From a virus, in IMG/VR virus record IMGVR_UViG_3300030104_002853, positions 1 to 43,319 of that record: a stretch of DNA of 43,319 bases; one strand, 5' to 3'. Each line of letters starts with the position of its first letter. The first letter of the stretch is position 1. Under the pieces are notes generated by a model that was not told where the DNA came from, made no database searches, and saw only the letters and a list, made by a program, of their open reading frames with translations. Of this stretch, positions 1 to 5,688 are shown piece after piece. A program made the translations under genes and the position numbers.

Positions 1-61
1 CTAGATTAGGATTCTTTTTAAATTCTTTGTTATTAAATTTAATCCAGTATTCTTTAGCCAT
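1..61 (-). CDS. Partial small protein, left-end copy
   Basis: This is the N-terminal 20 codons of the 38-aa gene that is complete at 42786-42902, and it runs off the left edge of the window. It starts at the ATG complementary to 59-61 (M-A-K-E-Y-W). The bases are identical to the right-end copy, but the upstream context differs. Here the next gene upstream is the 63-aa gene at 65-256, whereas at the right end two extra small genes lie in between. Function is unknown. It is listed because it shows that the contig ends overlap. Confidence 0.7.
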   Translation of the reverse strand, partial: MAKEYWIKFNNKEFKKNPNL

Positions 62-64
62 TAT
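1..64. repeat. Terminal overlap repeat A (equals 42842-42905)
   Basis: Bases 1-64 are identical to 42842-42905, and the match breaks just after the shared CCATTAT. Together with repeat B this shows that the contig ends come from one circular or permuted molecule. If the ends are joined through this repeat, the genome is 42841 bp and lacks the two-gene cassette. Confidence 0.9.
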
Positions 65-133
65 TTATTCCTCTCTTTCTAAAATATCTATTGCGTATTG
101 CAATCCTTCATAGAAACCTATCTCCCAACTCTG
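57..133. repeat. Terminal overlap repeat B (equals 43243-43319)
   Basis: Bases 57-133 are identical to 43243-43319, the last 77 bases of the window. Joining through this repeat gives a 43186-bp circle that keeps the two-gene cassette. Repeats A and B share only GCCATTAT (57-64), which includes an ATG start with its upstream bases. The difference between the two joins is 345 bp. A 77-bp overlap could also be an assembler k-mer overlap, so it need not be a physical terminal repeat. Confidence 0.9.
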
Positions 134-256
134 ATTATCCATTGGCTCTGCTCCACTAATTTTTTTAATATGATTTTTGTCAGGATATTTTTCTTCCCAA
201 AACTCTTCACTCTTTTTTTGTCTGTCGTATAAGATTTTTAATAATTTATCTTTCAT
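65..256 (-). CDS. Small hypothetical protein, 63 aa
   Basis: This charged soluble protein is not recognised. It is basic at the N-terminus and rich in W, E and Y in the middle, and it ends in E-R-E-E. No signal peptide or membrane segment is visible. The start is the ATG complementary to 254-256, preceded on the minus strand by a GAGAGGAATAA element shared with neighbouring genes. The codons for its last residues (GAG-GAA-TAA) form the same element, which serves the next gene downstream. A partial second copy lies at 43251-43319. It is probably a leftward early accessory gene. Confidence 0.75.
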   Translation of the reverse strand: MKDKLLKILYDRQKKSEEFWEEKYPDKNHIKKISGAEPMDNQSWEIGFYEGLQYAIDILEREE

Positions 257-259
257 TAT

Positions 260-388
260 TTATTCCTCTCTTGTATCTTCTACATTAAATTTAATTGTTA
301 TATGTGTGTCTTTGTCCTCTACATATTCCCAATCGCTATGTCCAAACATTTCATTACACGCATAATCTAAATGCTCTGTTTCCTCCAT
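260..388 (-). CDS. Small acidic hypothetical protein, 42 aa
   Basis: A short reading frame of about 42 residues with many acidic residues, ending D-T-R-E-E. The start is the ATG complementary to 386-388, and the upstream element GAGAGGAATAA is the Shine-Dalgarno cassette used repeatedly in this arm. Its stop is 3 nt from the start of the 63-aa gene (65-256), whose ribosome-binding site lies inside its final codons. It has no recognised family. Support is the chain of regularly spaced frames and the shared ribosome-binding cassette. Confidence 0.65.
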   Translation of the reverse strand: MEETEHLDYACNEMFGHSDWEYVEDKDTHITIKFNVEDTREE

Positions 389-522
389 TATTTATTCCTC
401 TCTTTCTTCTTTGGTTCTTGCCTTAATCCAATCCAGTAAGCTATGTCAGTAGTGCTATGCAGTAACCAACATATAACTAAAGTTGTTAATCCTATGCTTA
501 ACGTTTGTAATTCAGCACTCAT
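388..522 (-). CDS. Small single-pass membrane protein, 44 aa
   Basis: A short frame with a hydrophobic N-terminal half (roughly residues 8-34, with L-V-I-C-W-L-L) and a basic C-terminus (K-K-K-E-R-N-K), typical of a one-pass membrane peptide with a cytoplasmic tail. The TAATG at its end makes the stop overlap the start of the 42-aa gene by one base. The ATG is complementary to 520-522 and follows an AAAGGAATAA ribosome site. Function is unknown. A membrane peptide in an early arm could modify the host envelope or exclude other phages, but that is conjecture. Confidence 0.65.
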   Translation of the reverse strand: MSAELQTLSIGLTTLVICWLLHSTTDIAYWIGLRQEPKKKERNK

Positions 523-525
523 TAT

Positions 526-786
526 TTATTCCTTTCTTTCTGTGTCAATACCGAGTTTTACCCACTCATCAATATTTAAAGTAAGTTCAACCATAGCTTT
601 ACTTTTTGGCTCATTAATACTTTCAAAGTAGTTAAGTTCATCTGGGCTGTGGCCACCATATTCTGCCCAATCACTTCCAACTTCAAAGTAACCAATATTA
701 TTCATATCTTTATCTCTAACTTCTAACATAACTTCGCTATCTAAATCTGCTTTACTTAGCATATTTATCATATCTTTTACTTTCAT
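526..786 (-). CDS. Small hypothetical protein, 86 aa
   Basis: The N-terminus (M-K-V-K-D-M-I-N-M-L) followed by D-L-D-S-E-V resembles a common small phage and plasmid protein type that starts with K-V-x-D-L-I-x-x-L and a following D-A-E-V strand. The role of that type is not known. The protein is acidic overall and ends T-E-R-K-E. The start overlaps the stop of the 154-aa gene (TAATG at 786), and the ribosome site GGAGAAGAA lies in the last codons of that gene. Confidence 0.75.
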   Translation of the reverse strand: MKVKDMINMLSKADLDSEVMLEVRDKDMNNIGYFEVGSDWAEYGGHSPDELNYFESINEPKSKAMVELTLNIDEWVKLGIDTERKE

Positions 787-1250
787 TATTCTTCTCCTAT
801 TGGTGCAGAATCCTTGAACCTATCTAAGACCACAAGTATCTTGGACTCACTAGACCAATTCCAATCAGCATATATACCATGCTCATTAAGAATCTCAATC
901 AATTTTAGGTAATCCTTATGAGTTGGTGCATAGTGTTGGAGGTATAAGTATTCTCCTCTATGCTCCTCAATTCCTAAGTAAGACCAAACCTCATCTTCTC
1001 GGTTCTCTTTGTATGCTTGTCTATAATTGTCTTTGTCTTGTATGTTATAGGTAACTCTCGGCTTAGTCTCATCATTGAATTGACTACTTCCGAAGATACA
1101 ACTACCACAACAATCGTAATCTACTTCTTTAGGATTCTTAGCAATCCAGGCAGTAGTTGCATCAAGATAATCTAATGCTTTATCAAGTGCAGGTAGTAGG
1201 TTCTTTTTTCTTGTATGCTTAGATGAATCTATTTTGTTTCTATCTCTCAT
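786..1250 (-). CDS. DUF6891-like hypothetical protein, 154 aa
   Basis: A soluble protein of 154 residues with a Cys cluster C-C-G-S-C near residues 47-51 and a C-terminal half that reads like D-Y-L-K-L-I-E-I-L followed by A-D-W-N-W and S-K-I-L-V-V. This arrangement recalls the DUF6891 type of uncharacterised protein, recognised from memory of its overall pattern only. The close cysteines could bind metal. It overlaps its neighbours by one base at each end (TAATG at 1250 and 786) and ends I-G-E-E, which encodes the ribosome site for the next gene. Confidence 0.75.
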   Translation of the reverse strand: MRDRNKIDSSKHTRKKNLLPALDKALDYLDATTAWIAKNPKEVDYDCCGSCIFGSSQFNDETKPRVTYNIQDKDNYRQAYKENREDEVWSYLGIEEHRGEYLYLQHYAPTHKDYLKLIEILNEHGIYADWNWSSESKILVVLDRFKDSAPIGEE

Positions 1251-1474
1251 TAATCCACCAACTCATTAAATTTATTCCAATTTATTTTGCCCTCTTTATC
1301 TAATAGTTCTGCATCTATTAATGCTTTAGCAGTCCTACCATAATGACCCTGCAATGACCATGCTTGACCATTACCTACTAAATGGCTGAACAATTCTAAA
1401 GTCTTTTTATGGTCTAGCTCTCCACTCTCATAGGCAATTATATAATCTACGTAATCTATTTTTGTTTTAGCCAT
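1250..1474 (-). CDS. Small conserved phage protein (DUF7417-like), 74 aa
   Basis: The sequence contains Y-I-I-A-Y-E-S-G-E-L near the N-terminus, then A-W-S-L-Q-G-H-Y-G-R-T-A and a helix A-L-I-D-A-E-L-L. This pattern is familiar from small proteins in many unrelated phages (DUF7417-like), which have no known function. The frame is open to a GTG at 1486, but the ATG at 1474 is preferred because it forms a TAATG overlap with the upstream gene and has GGTGG upstream. Confidence 0.8.
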   Translation of the reverse strand: MAKTKIDYVDYIIAYESGELDHKKTLELFSHLVGNGQAWSLQGHYGRTAKALIDAELLDKEGKINWNKFNELVD

Positions 1475-1749
1475 TAGAATATCCACCCACCTATTACGTT
1501 CACGTTATCCAGTTCAGCTCTCTTTTTAAAAGCATCTACTTCAAACGTATCTTCTTTATCTAGTCCGTGCTTATCTCTTAATATGCTTAGGTGTCTCGCA
1601 GTTGTATTGCTGAAGTATTCTCCAATCAATACGACTCTTCCACTTAAGCTGATATATCCTATGCAGGTTGCATATGAATAATATTTAGTTATTCCTTTTT
1701 CTATTCTGCTGGATAATGAACCAGTAGAATTTAATTTAGTCTTAGGCAT
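1474..1749 (-). CDS. Hypothetical protein, 91 aa
   Basis: A soluble protein of unknown function with N-terminal P-K-T-K-L-N-S-T-G-S-L-S-S-R, a beta-rich middle (I-S-L-S-G-R-V-V-L-I-G-E-Y) and a helix T-T-A-R-H-L-S-I-L. The pattern suggests a compact alpha-beta fold. The start chosen is the ATG at 1749 because AAGGAGG lies about 9 nt upstream. The frame is open to an ATG at 1779 that overlaps the upstream stop (TAATG), adding 10 residues, and this alternative cannot be excluded. Confidence 0.75.
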   Translation of the reverse strand: MPKTKLNSTGSLSSRIEKGITKYYSYATCIGYISLSGRVVLIGEYFSNTTARHLSILRDKHGLDKEDTFEVDAFKKRAELDNVNVIGGWIF

Positions 1750-1778
1750 CTCAGCCACCTCCTTAGTTTGTTTATACA

Positions 1779-1934
1779 TTATTCTTTTATTAATTTAGCT
1801 GACTCTAAAAGTTCTTCTAAATTTCTTTCTTCTATTTTACAATGTGCTTTGAATTGTCTTATTCTTCGCTCATTATCTCTCTTAGTCATATTCAATTTAA
1901 ACTGAATACTTTCTATTAATGTTTGTTTATCCAT
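1779..1934 (-). CDS. Small helical protein, 51 aa
   Basis: A short frame that translates to a highly charged, probably all-helical peptide (K-R-D-N-E-R-R-I-R, then E-E-R-N-L-E-E-L-L). The ATG is complementary to 1932-1934. It is the first gene of this leftward run after the control region at 1935-2160. Its stop overlaps a possible start of the next gene (TAATG at 1779). No family is recognised. A coiled-coil or nucleic-acid contact is possible from composition only. Confidence 0.6.
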   Translation of the reverse strand: MDKQTLIESIQFKLNMTKRDNERRIRQFKAHCKIEERNLEELLESAKLIKE

Positions 1935-2160
1935 GTAAATAACAATATACATATAATATTTTTATCTCAACTTCTATTTATTATTTTATTTATTTTTGTA
2001 TACATAACTTTACAAATGTGCTATATAATACTTCTTTTATACCTACTATATATTGTATGGCTTTAAATCGTTTCTAAGCGTTTTCTATGTCATCATATGT
2101 ATACATATCCATATGGGTCTTACTTCTCTCTATGGTTCTCTATCGTGGGCTTAAGGGCAT
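1935..2160. promoter_or_regulatory. Leftward operon upstream region with palindrome at 2095-2108
   Basis: There is no credible reading frame here. The stretch is very AT-rich and contains a perfect 14-bp palindrome ATATGTATACATAT (2095-2108), a typical shape for a dimeric repressor site. A further GTATAC lies near 1997 and a CATATG just downstream of the palindrome. Several TATAAT- and TATATT-like hexamers occur on both strands, so no single promoter can be chosen. The position upstream of the leftward operon suggests that this operon's promoter and operator are here. Confidence 0.45.
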
Positions 2161-2196
2161 AAAAAAAATCCCCTGAATTAACAAGGGATTTTTTAT
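2161..2196 (-). terminator. Bidirectional rho-independent terminator
   Basis: A perfect 10-bp inverted repeat (AAAAAATCCC at 2163-2172, GGGATTTTTT at 2185-2194) has A and T runs on both flanks, so it can act in both directions. It lies downstream of the leftward gene 2256-2606 and should stop that transcript before the next leftward operon. A second AT-rich hairpin (TAACTTAA at 2225-2232, TTAAGTTA at 2241-2248) sits between it and the gene. Confidence 0.85.
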
Positions 2197-2255
2197 TATT
2201 GTTATGGTTTTTTCATAACTCTCCTAACTTAAAGTCATAATTAAGTTAAGAAATC

Positions 2256-2606
2256 TTAGCCCATAAGTTCTTCTATGTTGTTTGCTTTCTTAAAGTTTTC
2301 TAAAGTCTTTAAGTTACCTTCCCAATCTTCAATGAGAATGTTTGCACCTTTCTCAACAAGTTCTTCAATGTCTATAATATTGTCTGTGTAATTACTACCT
2401 CGTTGTTTAATAATTACAACATCATTTATGACTTGAGCTTTAGAACTTCCTCCAACTACATCTCCTTGAGCCATGCTCTCTGTCGCTAGAAAACTTAAGT
2501 TCATGTAGTCATAGTTGTAGGAATTATTTATTGCCTCTTCTTTATTCTTGCCGAAAGAAATAAATTCTTGCGTTATTGTCCTAGTTACTTTATATGCTTT
2601 AGTCAT
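2256..2606 (-). CDS. Hypothetical protein, 116 aa
   Basis: A soluble protein that begins with a beta strand (K-V-T-R-T-I-T-Q-E-F) and a helix (N-K-E-E-A-I-N-N-S), the layout of small early phage proteins. The C-terminal part is acidic and helical. No family is recognised. The start ATG at 2606 has TAAGGAG upstream. It is a single-gene transcription unit between the 1-kb control region and the terminator at 2161-2196, so it is probably expressed apart from the neighbouring leftward operon, and an early regulator is one possibility. Confidence 0.75.
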   Translation of the reverse strand: MTKAYKVTRTITQEFISFGKNKEEAINNSYNYDYMNLSFLATESMAQGDVVGGSSKAQVINDVVIIKQRGSNYTDNIIDIEELVEKGANILIEDWEGNLKTLENFKKANNIEELMG

Positions 2607-2751
2607 TTTAATTTCTCCTTAATTGTTTATTACTGTCATCCAGTATATACATATTATAAAGTTAGTGCAGTTTATTTTATATTATTTAAAGCACCTATCC
2701 CCCTGTTGTTTCAGTTTAAAAATAGTACCAGATTCACTTAGAACAAATACA

Positions 2752-2932
2752 TACTAGATATAGTATGACTATATATGGTGTAGTTTTGTACACATACAAG
2801 ATGTAGATAAGGCAATAATGCAGGGATAATTCTAAAGGGGGGGTTTAATGCGACCTCCCTCTTTCAAACTGTTGTAGCCTCTAAAGATATGCTGTTAAAG
2901 GGGTACTATATATTGTGGTACTAGATATAGTA
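2752..2932. repeat. Two copies of a 14-bp near-palindrome
   Basis: TACTAGATATAGTA occurs exactly at 2752-2765 and again at 2919-2932, 167 bp apart. Each copy is an inverted repeat (TACTA and TAGTA arms, 4-bp centre). Exact duplication of an imperfect palindrome in non-coding DNA is a usual sign of a regulator binding site. Confidence 0.55.
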
Positions 2933-2970
2933 GGGTACTTAATTAAAGGTATATATTAGTATAGGGTACT
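2901..2970. repeat. Three GGGTACT direct repeats at 31-32 bp spacing
   Basis: GGGTACT begins at 2901, 2933 and 2964, about three helical turns apart. It interleaves with the second near-palindrome at 2919-2932. The spacing keeps the copies on the same face of the helix, like iterons or operator arrays. The unit is short, so chance cannot be ruled out. Confidence 0.45.
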
Positions 2971-3107
2971 TTACAAGTAAGTGATTAACAATAACTAAAC
3001 AAGAGGAACACAACTAACCCTGTGCCACTCCCAACCCAACCGAGTGCTTCTGTTTAGTAGCTTATTATCATATGTGGAGTAATAGCCTTTAACGCTAGTT
3101 ATGATGG

Positions 3108-3166
3108 TCCTGCTAATCCACTTTAAGATTAAATGTTTAATCAAGAATCCTTTTCTAAAAGCAGGA
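3108..3166. other. Nested hairpin in the control region
   Basis: TCCTGCT (3108-3114) pairs with AGCAGGA (3160-3166). Inside this lies the near-perfect palindrome GATTAAATGTTTAATC (3127-3142). GGAGT (3076-3080) and ACTCC (3170-3174) could extend the structure. It may act as RNA or as a DNA cruciform. Confidence 0.4.
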
Positions 3167-3227
3167 AGGACTCCTTACTTGATTTCTACTATAGCATAAC
3201 TTTTATTTTTAGTGGTAATATTTTATT

Positions 3228-3294
3228 AGGGAGTGTTGATTAGTAAGAGTTTCCTCCTTTCGCTTACGCCCTATCTCAGCACTCCCTATTTTTT
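3228..3294 (+). terminator. Terminator-like hairpin with T6 tail
   Basis: AGGGAGTGTTGA (3228-3239) pairs with TCAGCACTCCCT (3276-3287), 12 pairs including one G-U, followed by six T at 3289-3294. The large loop contains a second stem (GTAAG at 3243-3247 and CTTAC at 3263-3267). It could terminate a rightward transcript or be a structured RNA. Confidence 0.55.
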
Positions 3295-3295
3295 A

Positions 3296-3324
3296 TTACA
3301 CATAATTTTTTACTATGATATAAT
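3296..3324 (+). promoter_or_regulatory. Extended -10 promoter for candidate small RNA
   Basis: TGA-TATAAT at 3316-3324 is an extended -10 element, with TTACAC (3296-3301) at 17-nt spacing as a weak -35. The 11-mer TATGATATAAT is repeated before the scaffold gene and before the ferredoxin gene, so it looks like a phage promoter class. Confidence 0.55.
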
Positions 3325-3330
3325 TTATAT

Positions 3331-3469
3331 TAAAGAAGAAACAAAAATGAAGCATTTGTGATTTCATTTTGATTCCTTTTTTTGTTTATGTTAGTACGTT
3401 CATCTCAGCGTATGAGTCAAGCCCTCTAGCAATAGAGGGTAAGGCTTCTTAAAGAAAAAATTTTTTTTT
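3331..3469 (+). ncRNA. Candidate small RNA of about 140 nt
   Basis: The stretch runs from the predicted start of the 3316-3324 promoter to a hairpin with CCCTCTA and TAGAGGG arms (3422-3439) closed by a GCAA tetraloop, and then to nine T (3461-3469). Inside are possible stems AAATGAA with TTCATTT and CTCA with TGAG. No reading frame of note is seen. Promoter, folded body and U tract together suggest an independent RNA. The T run lies 21 nt after the stem, so termination may depend on the A6-T9 segment instead. Confidence 0.4.
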
Positions 3470-3510
3470 ACACCCCATAAGAATTTAATGATTATACTAT
3501 AGAGGTACAA

Positions 3511-3568
3511 TATAATAACAGTACTGGACATACTGTACGTTAACAGAACCTCACGCAAGTGAGGTTTT
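3511..3568 (+). promoter_or_regulatory. Possible promoter and GCAA-loop hairpin upstream of terminase operon
   Basis: TATAAT (3511-3516) lies upstream of the terminase gene group but has no clear -35. A stable 8-bp stem follows (AACCTCAC at 3547-3554, GTGAGGTT at 3559-3566, GCAA tetraloop, then TTG). The T tract is short, so this may be an attenuator or a 5-prime stabilising hairpin, not a full terminator. Confidence 0.4.
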
Positions 3569-3584
3569 GTGTTAGGGTAAAAAC

Positions 3585-3740
3585 ATGAACAAGAAAATAG
3601 TGAATTGCTCTACGTGCAATCAACCTCTTAAATTTTTACAAACCTTTAAAAAATGTGTTAATCTAGGTTGTGTAGATTACAATAAAAAATATAGGAGACG
3701 TGATGCCGTACACAAAAACAGGAATGAAAAAGAGATATAG
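3585..3740 (+). CDS. Zinc-finger microprotein, 51 aa
   Basis: A short frame beginning M-N-K-K-I-V-N-C with C-x2-C (C-S-T-C) and, 13 residues on, a second pair C-x4-C (C-V-N-L-G-C), followed by a very basic tail (K-K-Y-R-R-R). The four cysteines suggest a zinc-binding domain and the tail suggests nucleic-acid contact. It lies directly before the terminase and overlaps the 21-aa peptide gene. By position it could be a small-terminase substitute or a packaging accessory. That is inference from place only, since no small terminase was recognised elsewhere. Confidence 0.6.
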   Translation: MNKKIVNCSTCNQPLKFLQTFKKCVNLGCVDYNKKYRRRDAVHKNRNEKEI

Positions 3741-3768
3741 TTCCAAACGTAAAAAATCTAAAAAATAG
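3703..3768 (+). CDS. Basic 21-aa peptide coupled to terminase
   Basis: A 21-codon frame starting at ATG 3703 with a good AGGAG ribosome site, giving M-P-Y-T-K-T-G-M-K-K followed by an almost pure Lys/Arg/Ser tail. Its TAG overlaps the GTG of the terminase gene by one base (TAGTG), so it may act as a translational lead-in. It resembles the tiny P-Y-T-K-x-G basic peptides seen near packaging and capsid genes in other phages, whose roles are unclear. A DNA-binding or capsid-interior role would suit the composition. Confidence 0.5.
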   Translation: MPYTKTGMKKRYSSKRKKSKK

Positions 3769-5687
3769 TGCCAAAACAACTATGTTACGCAGCAGGGTGC
3801 CATAGACCACTACCTCCAAAAGCTAGGAAGTTTTGTAGTGTCCGTTGTAGAAATAGAATAAGTCAACAGATTAAACGAGCAAAGAAAAAAGGTGTTGAGT
3901 GGTCTCAAGAAGAAGATACTTTAAGCATACCTAGTCAGAAAAAAACAGTACAAACAAGACGAGGCAAGGTCTATGAGGACTTAAAAGAATCAGGATTAGC
4001 TAAAGAGATACTAGAAAAGAAACTAACTATGTCTGAAGCTGCAAAAGTATTAGAGACATCAGTTGCCTCTGTGTCCATGGGTTACAATGCCTATGTAGAA
4101 GATTTAGAAAACGAAGAAGAGAAGAAGGACTGGGAAGTACCACAGGTTGCTGAAAAAACATTAGAAGATTTTAAAGATTTTAGAGAGAGATATTTTCAAA
4201 CCGAACAAGGTGTTCCGTATGAGACACCAGATTTTCATATTAAGTGGATTAAATCAATTTTAGAATCTATAGATGCAGGTGAACAACAAATGATTCTTTC
4301 ACCACCACGACATGGTAAAACAGATTTGCTTATACACTTTGTTGTATGGCTTATTTGTAAAAACCCTAACATGAGAATTTTATGGGTAGGTGGTAATGAA
4401 GACATAGCTAAAAACTCTGTTAGCTCTGTTATGGACCAACTAGAAAATAATGAATTATTAATAGAAGAAATATGTGGACCTGGACCAAAATTTAAACCAC
4501 AAAACAGAAGTGGTAAGGCTTGGTCATCTACAGAGTTTACTGTAGGTACAAGAACAGTTACTGGTATTAAAAGTCCTACAATGATTGGTATTGGTAGAGG
4601 TGGTAAGATTTTATCAAGAGACTGTGATGTAATTATTGCAGATGACATTGAAGACCACAGTTCTACTATGCAACCAGCATCAAGAGACAATACAAGAAAC
4701 TGGTGGACTACTACACTATCAAGTCGTAAAGAGGAACATACAGCTATGATTGTTATTGGTTCAAGACAACACTATGACGATTTATATTCACACTTACTAG
4801 ACAACGAATCTTGGAAAACAATTGTAGAAGAAGCACATGATACAGGATGTGTTAAAACAGATTGGAATGAAAAAGACCATGTAGATTGTATGTTATGGAG
4901 TTCAAAAAGAACATACAAATGGTTAATGGATAGAAAACGTGCTGCAGAAACTACAGGTGGTAGAGCTATTTATGAAATGGTTTATCTTAATGTAGCTATG
5001 CCAGATGGACTAGCTTTATTTGATAGAGTTGAAATAGAAGAGTGTAGAGACCAGAAAAGGGATATAGGGCAGATACCTAGAGGCACACGCCTTATTGCAG
5101 GACTTGACCCTGCCTCAACTGGTTATCAAGCAGCATTTCTTTGGGCTTATGACCAAGAAGCAAATAAATTACACATGGTAGATATGAACAACTCTTTAGG
5201 TGGTGGTATTCCACAAGCACTTCATATTATAAAAGAATGGTGGCAGAAATATAATTTATCTCATTGGGTAATAGAAGAAAATGGATTTCAAAAAGCAATT
5301 AGACAAGATACTTCTATTAGAGAGTTTGCATCAGGTCATGGAATATTTTTAGAAGGACATGAAACATATAAAAATAAATTTGACCCTATCTTTGGTGTAA
5401 CAGCTATGAGACCTATGTTTCAAGAAAAAATAATTTCTTTGCCATATTTAGGATTTGAAGCCCAAGAAAAGGTAAACTTATATACAAGTCAGTTAGTATA
5501 TTTCAGCTCTGCTAAAAATAAGAGTAAGACTGTAGGAACAAAAACCGACATAGTTATGGCTAGTTGGTTTCCTATGAGGTCAATTAGAAGAATGCAGAAA
5601 GAAAGATTTGCAGAACTAGGACATGATTATAGTCCTAGCTTTAGTGGGTATGAGACTACTAATATAGATATAGATACATGGAGATAA
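3768..5687 (+). CDS. terL: Terminase large subunit
   Basis: The ATP-driven motor that cuts and packages phage DNA through the portal. The ATPase part shows Walker A S-P-P-R-H-G-K-T-D (about residues 178-186), Walker B D-V-I-I-A-D-D-I-E-D (about 287-295) and a coupling motif I-G-S-R-Q near 329. The nuclease part begins with the acidic strand I-A-G-L-D-P-A (D near 447) and ends near K-T-D-I-V-M-A. At 639 aa it is long for the family because of an N-terminal extension with a C-x4-C and C-x3-C zinc-ribbon pattern (Cys 6, 11, 23, 27), basic residues and a helix-turn-helix-like stretch (about 88-110). This extension may do the DNA recognition of a small terminase. The GTG start overlaps the preceding peptide gene. 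Confidence 0.95.
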   Translation: MPKQLCYAAGCHRPLPPKARKFCSVRCRNRISQQIKRAKKKGVEWSQEEDTLSIPSQKKTVQTRRGKVYEDLKESGLAKEILEKKLTMSEAAKVLETSVASVSMGYNAYVEDLENEEEKKDWEVPQVAEKTLEDFKDFRERYFQTEQGVPYETPDFHIKWIKSILESIDAGEQQMILSPPRHGKTDLLIHFVVWLICKNPNMRILWVGGNEDIAKNSVSSVMDQLENNELLIEEICGPGPKFKPQNRSGKAWSSTEFTVGTRTVTGIKSPTMIGIGRGGKILSRDCDVIIADDIEDHSSTMQPASRDNTRNWWTTTLSSRKEEHTAMIVIGSRQHYDDLYSHLLDNESWKTIVEEAHDTGCVKTDWNEKDHVDCMLWSSKRTYKWLMDRKRAAETTGGRAIYEMVYLNVAMPDGLALFDRVEIEECRDQKRDIGQIPRGTRLIAGLDPASTGYQAAFLWAYDQEANKLHMVDMNNSLGGGIPQALHIIKEWWQKYNLSHWVIEENGFQKAIRQDTSIREFASGHGIFLEGHETYKNKFDPIFGVTAMRPMFQEKIISLPYLGFEAQEKVNLYTSQLVYFSSAKNKSKTVGTKTDIVMASWFPMRSIRRMQKERFAELGHDYSPSFSGYETTNIDIDTWR

Positions 5688-5688
5688 A

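Larger units (their letters stand above)
2607..3584. promoter_or_regulatory. Central control region between divergent arms
   Basis: About 980 bases without a gene longer than a few codons. The leftward arm reads away on one side and the structural genes on the other. From left to right it holds short repeats (2752-2970), a hairpin-rich stretch (3076-3174), a terminator-like hairpin (3228-3294), an extended -10 promoter (3316-3324), a candidate small RNA ending in a hairpin and T run (to 3469) and a second TATAAT (3511-3516) followed by a hairpin. Such a hub commonly carries operators, an origin or packaging site. Which of these apply is not decidable from the sequence. Confidence 0.6.

Noticed and set aside
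1-133. Physical direct terminal repeat as in T7
   Set aside because: The two ends do not share one continuous repeat. They share two blocks offset by 345 bp, which fits circular overlap with a structural variant. An assembly k-mer overlap is also possible.
2901-2970. CRISPR array
   Set aside because: The repeat is only 7 bases with about 25-bp gaps and three copies. No cas gene is present.
3076-3294. tRNA genes in the control region
   Set aside because: No T-loop or anticodon-arm pattern was found. The stems are too long and lack tRNA spacing.
4235-4690. Antisense frame of 151 aa within the terminase gene
   Set aside because: It lies entirely in the ATPase region, where the sense strand carries Walker motifs. 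No ribosome site or promoter was seen.
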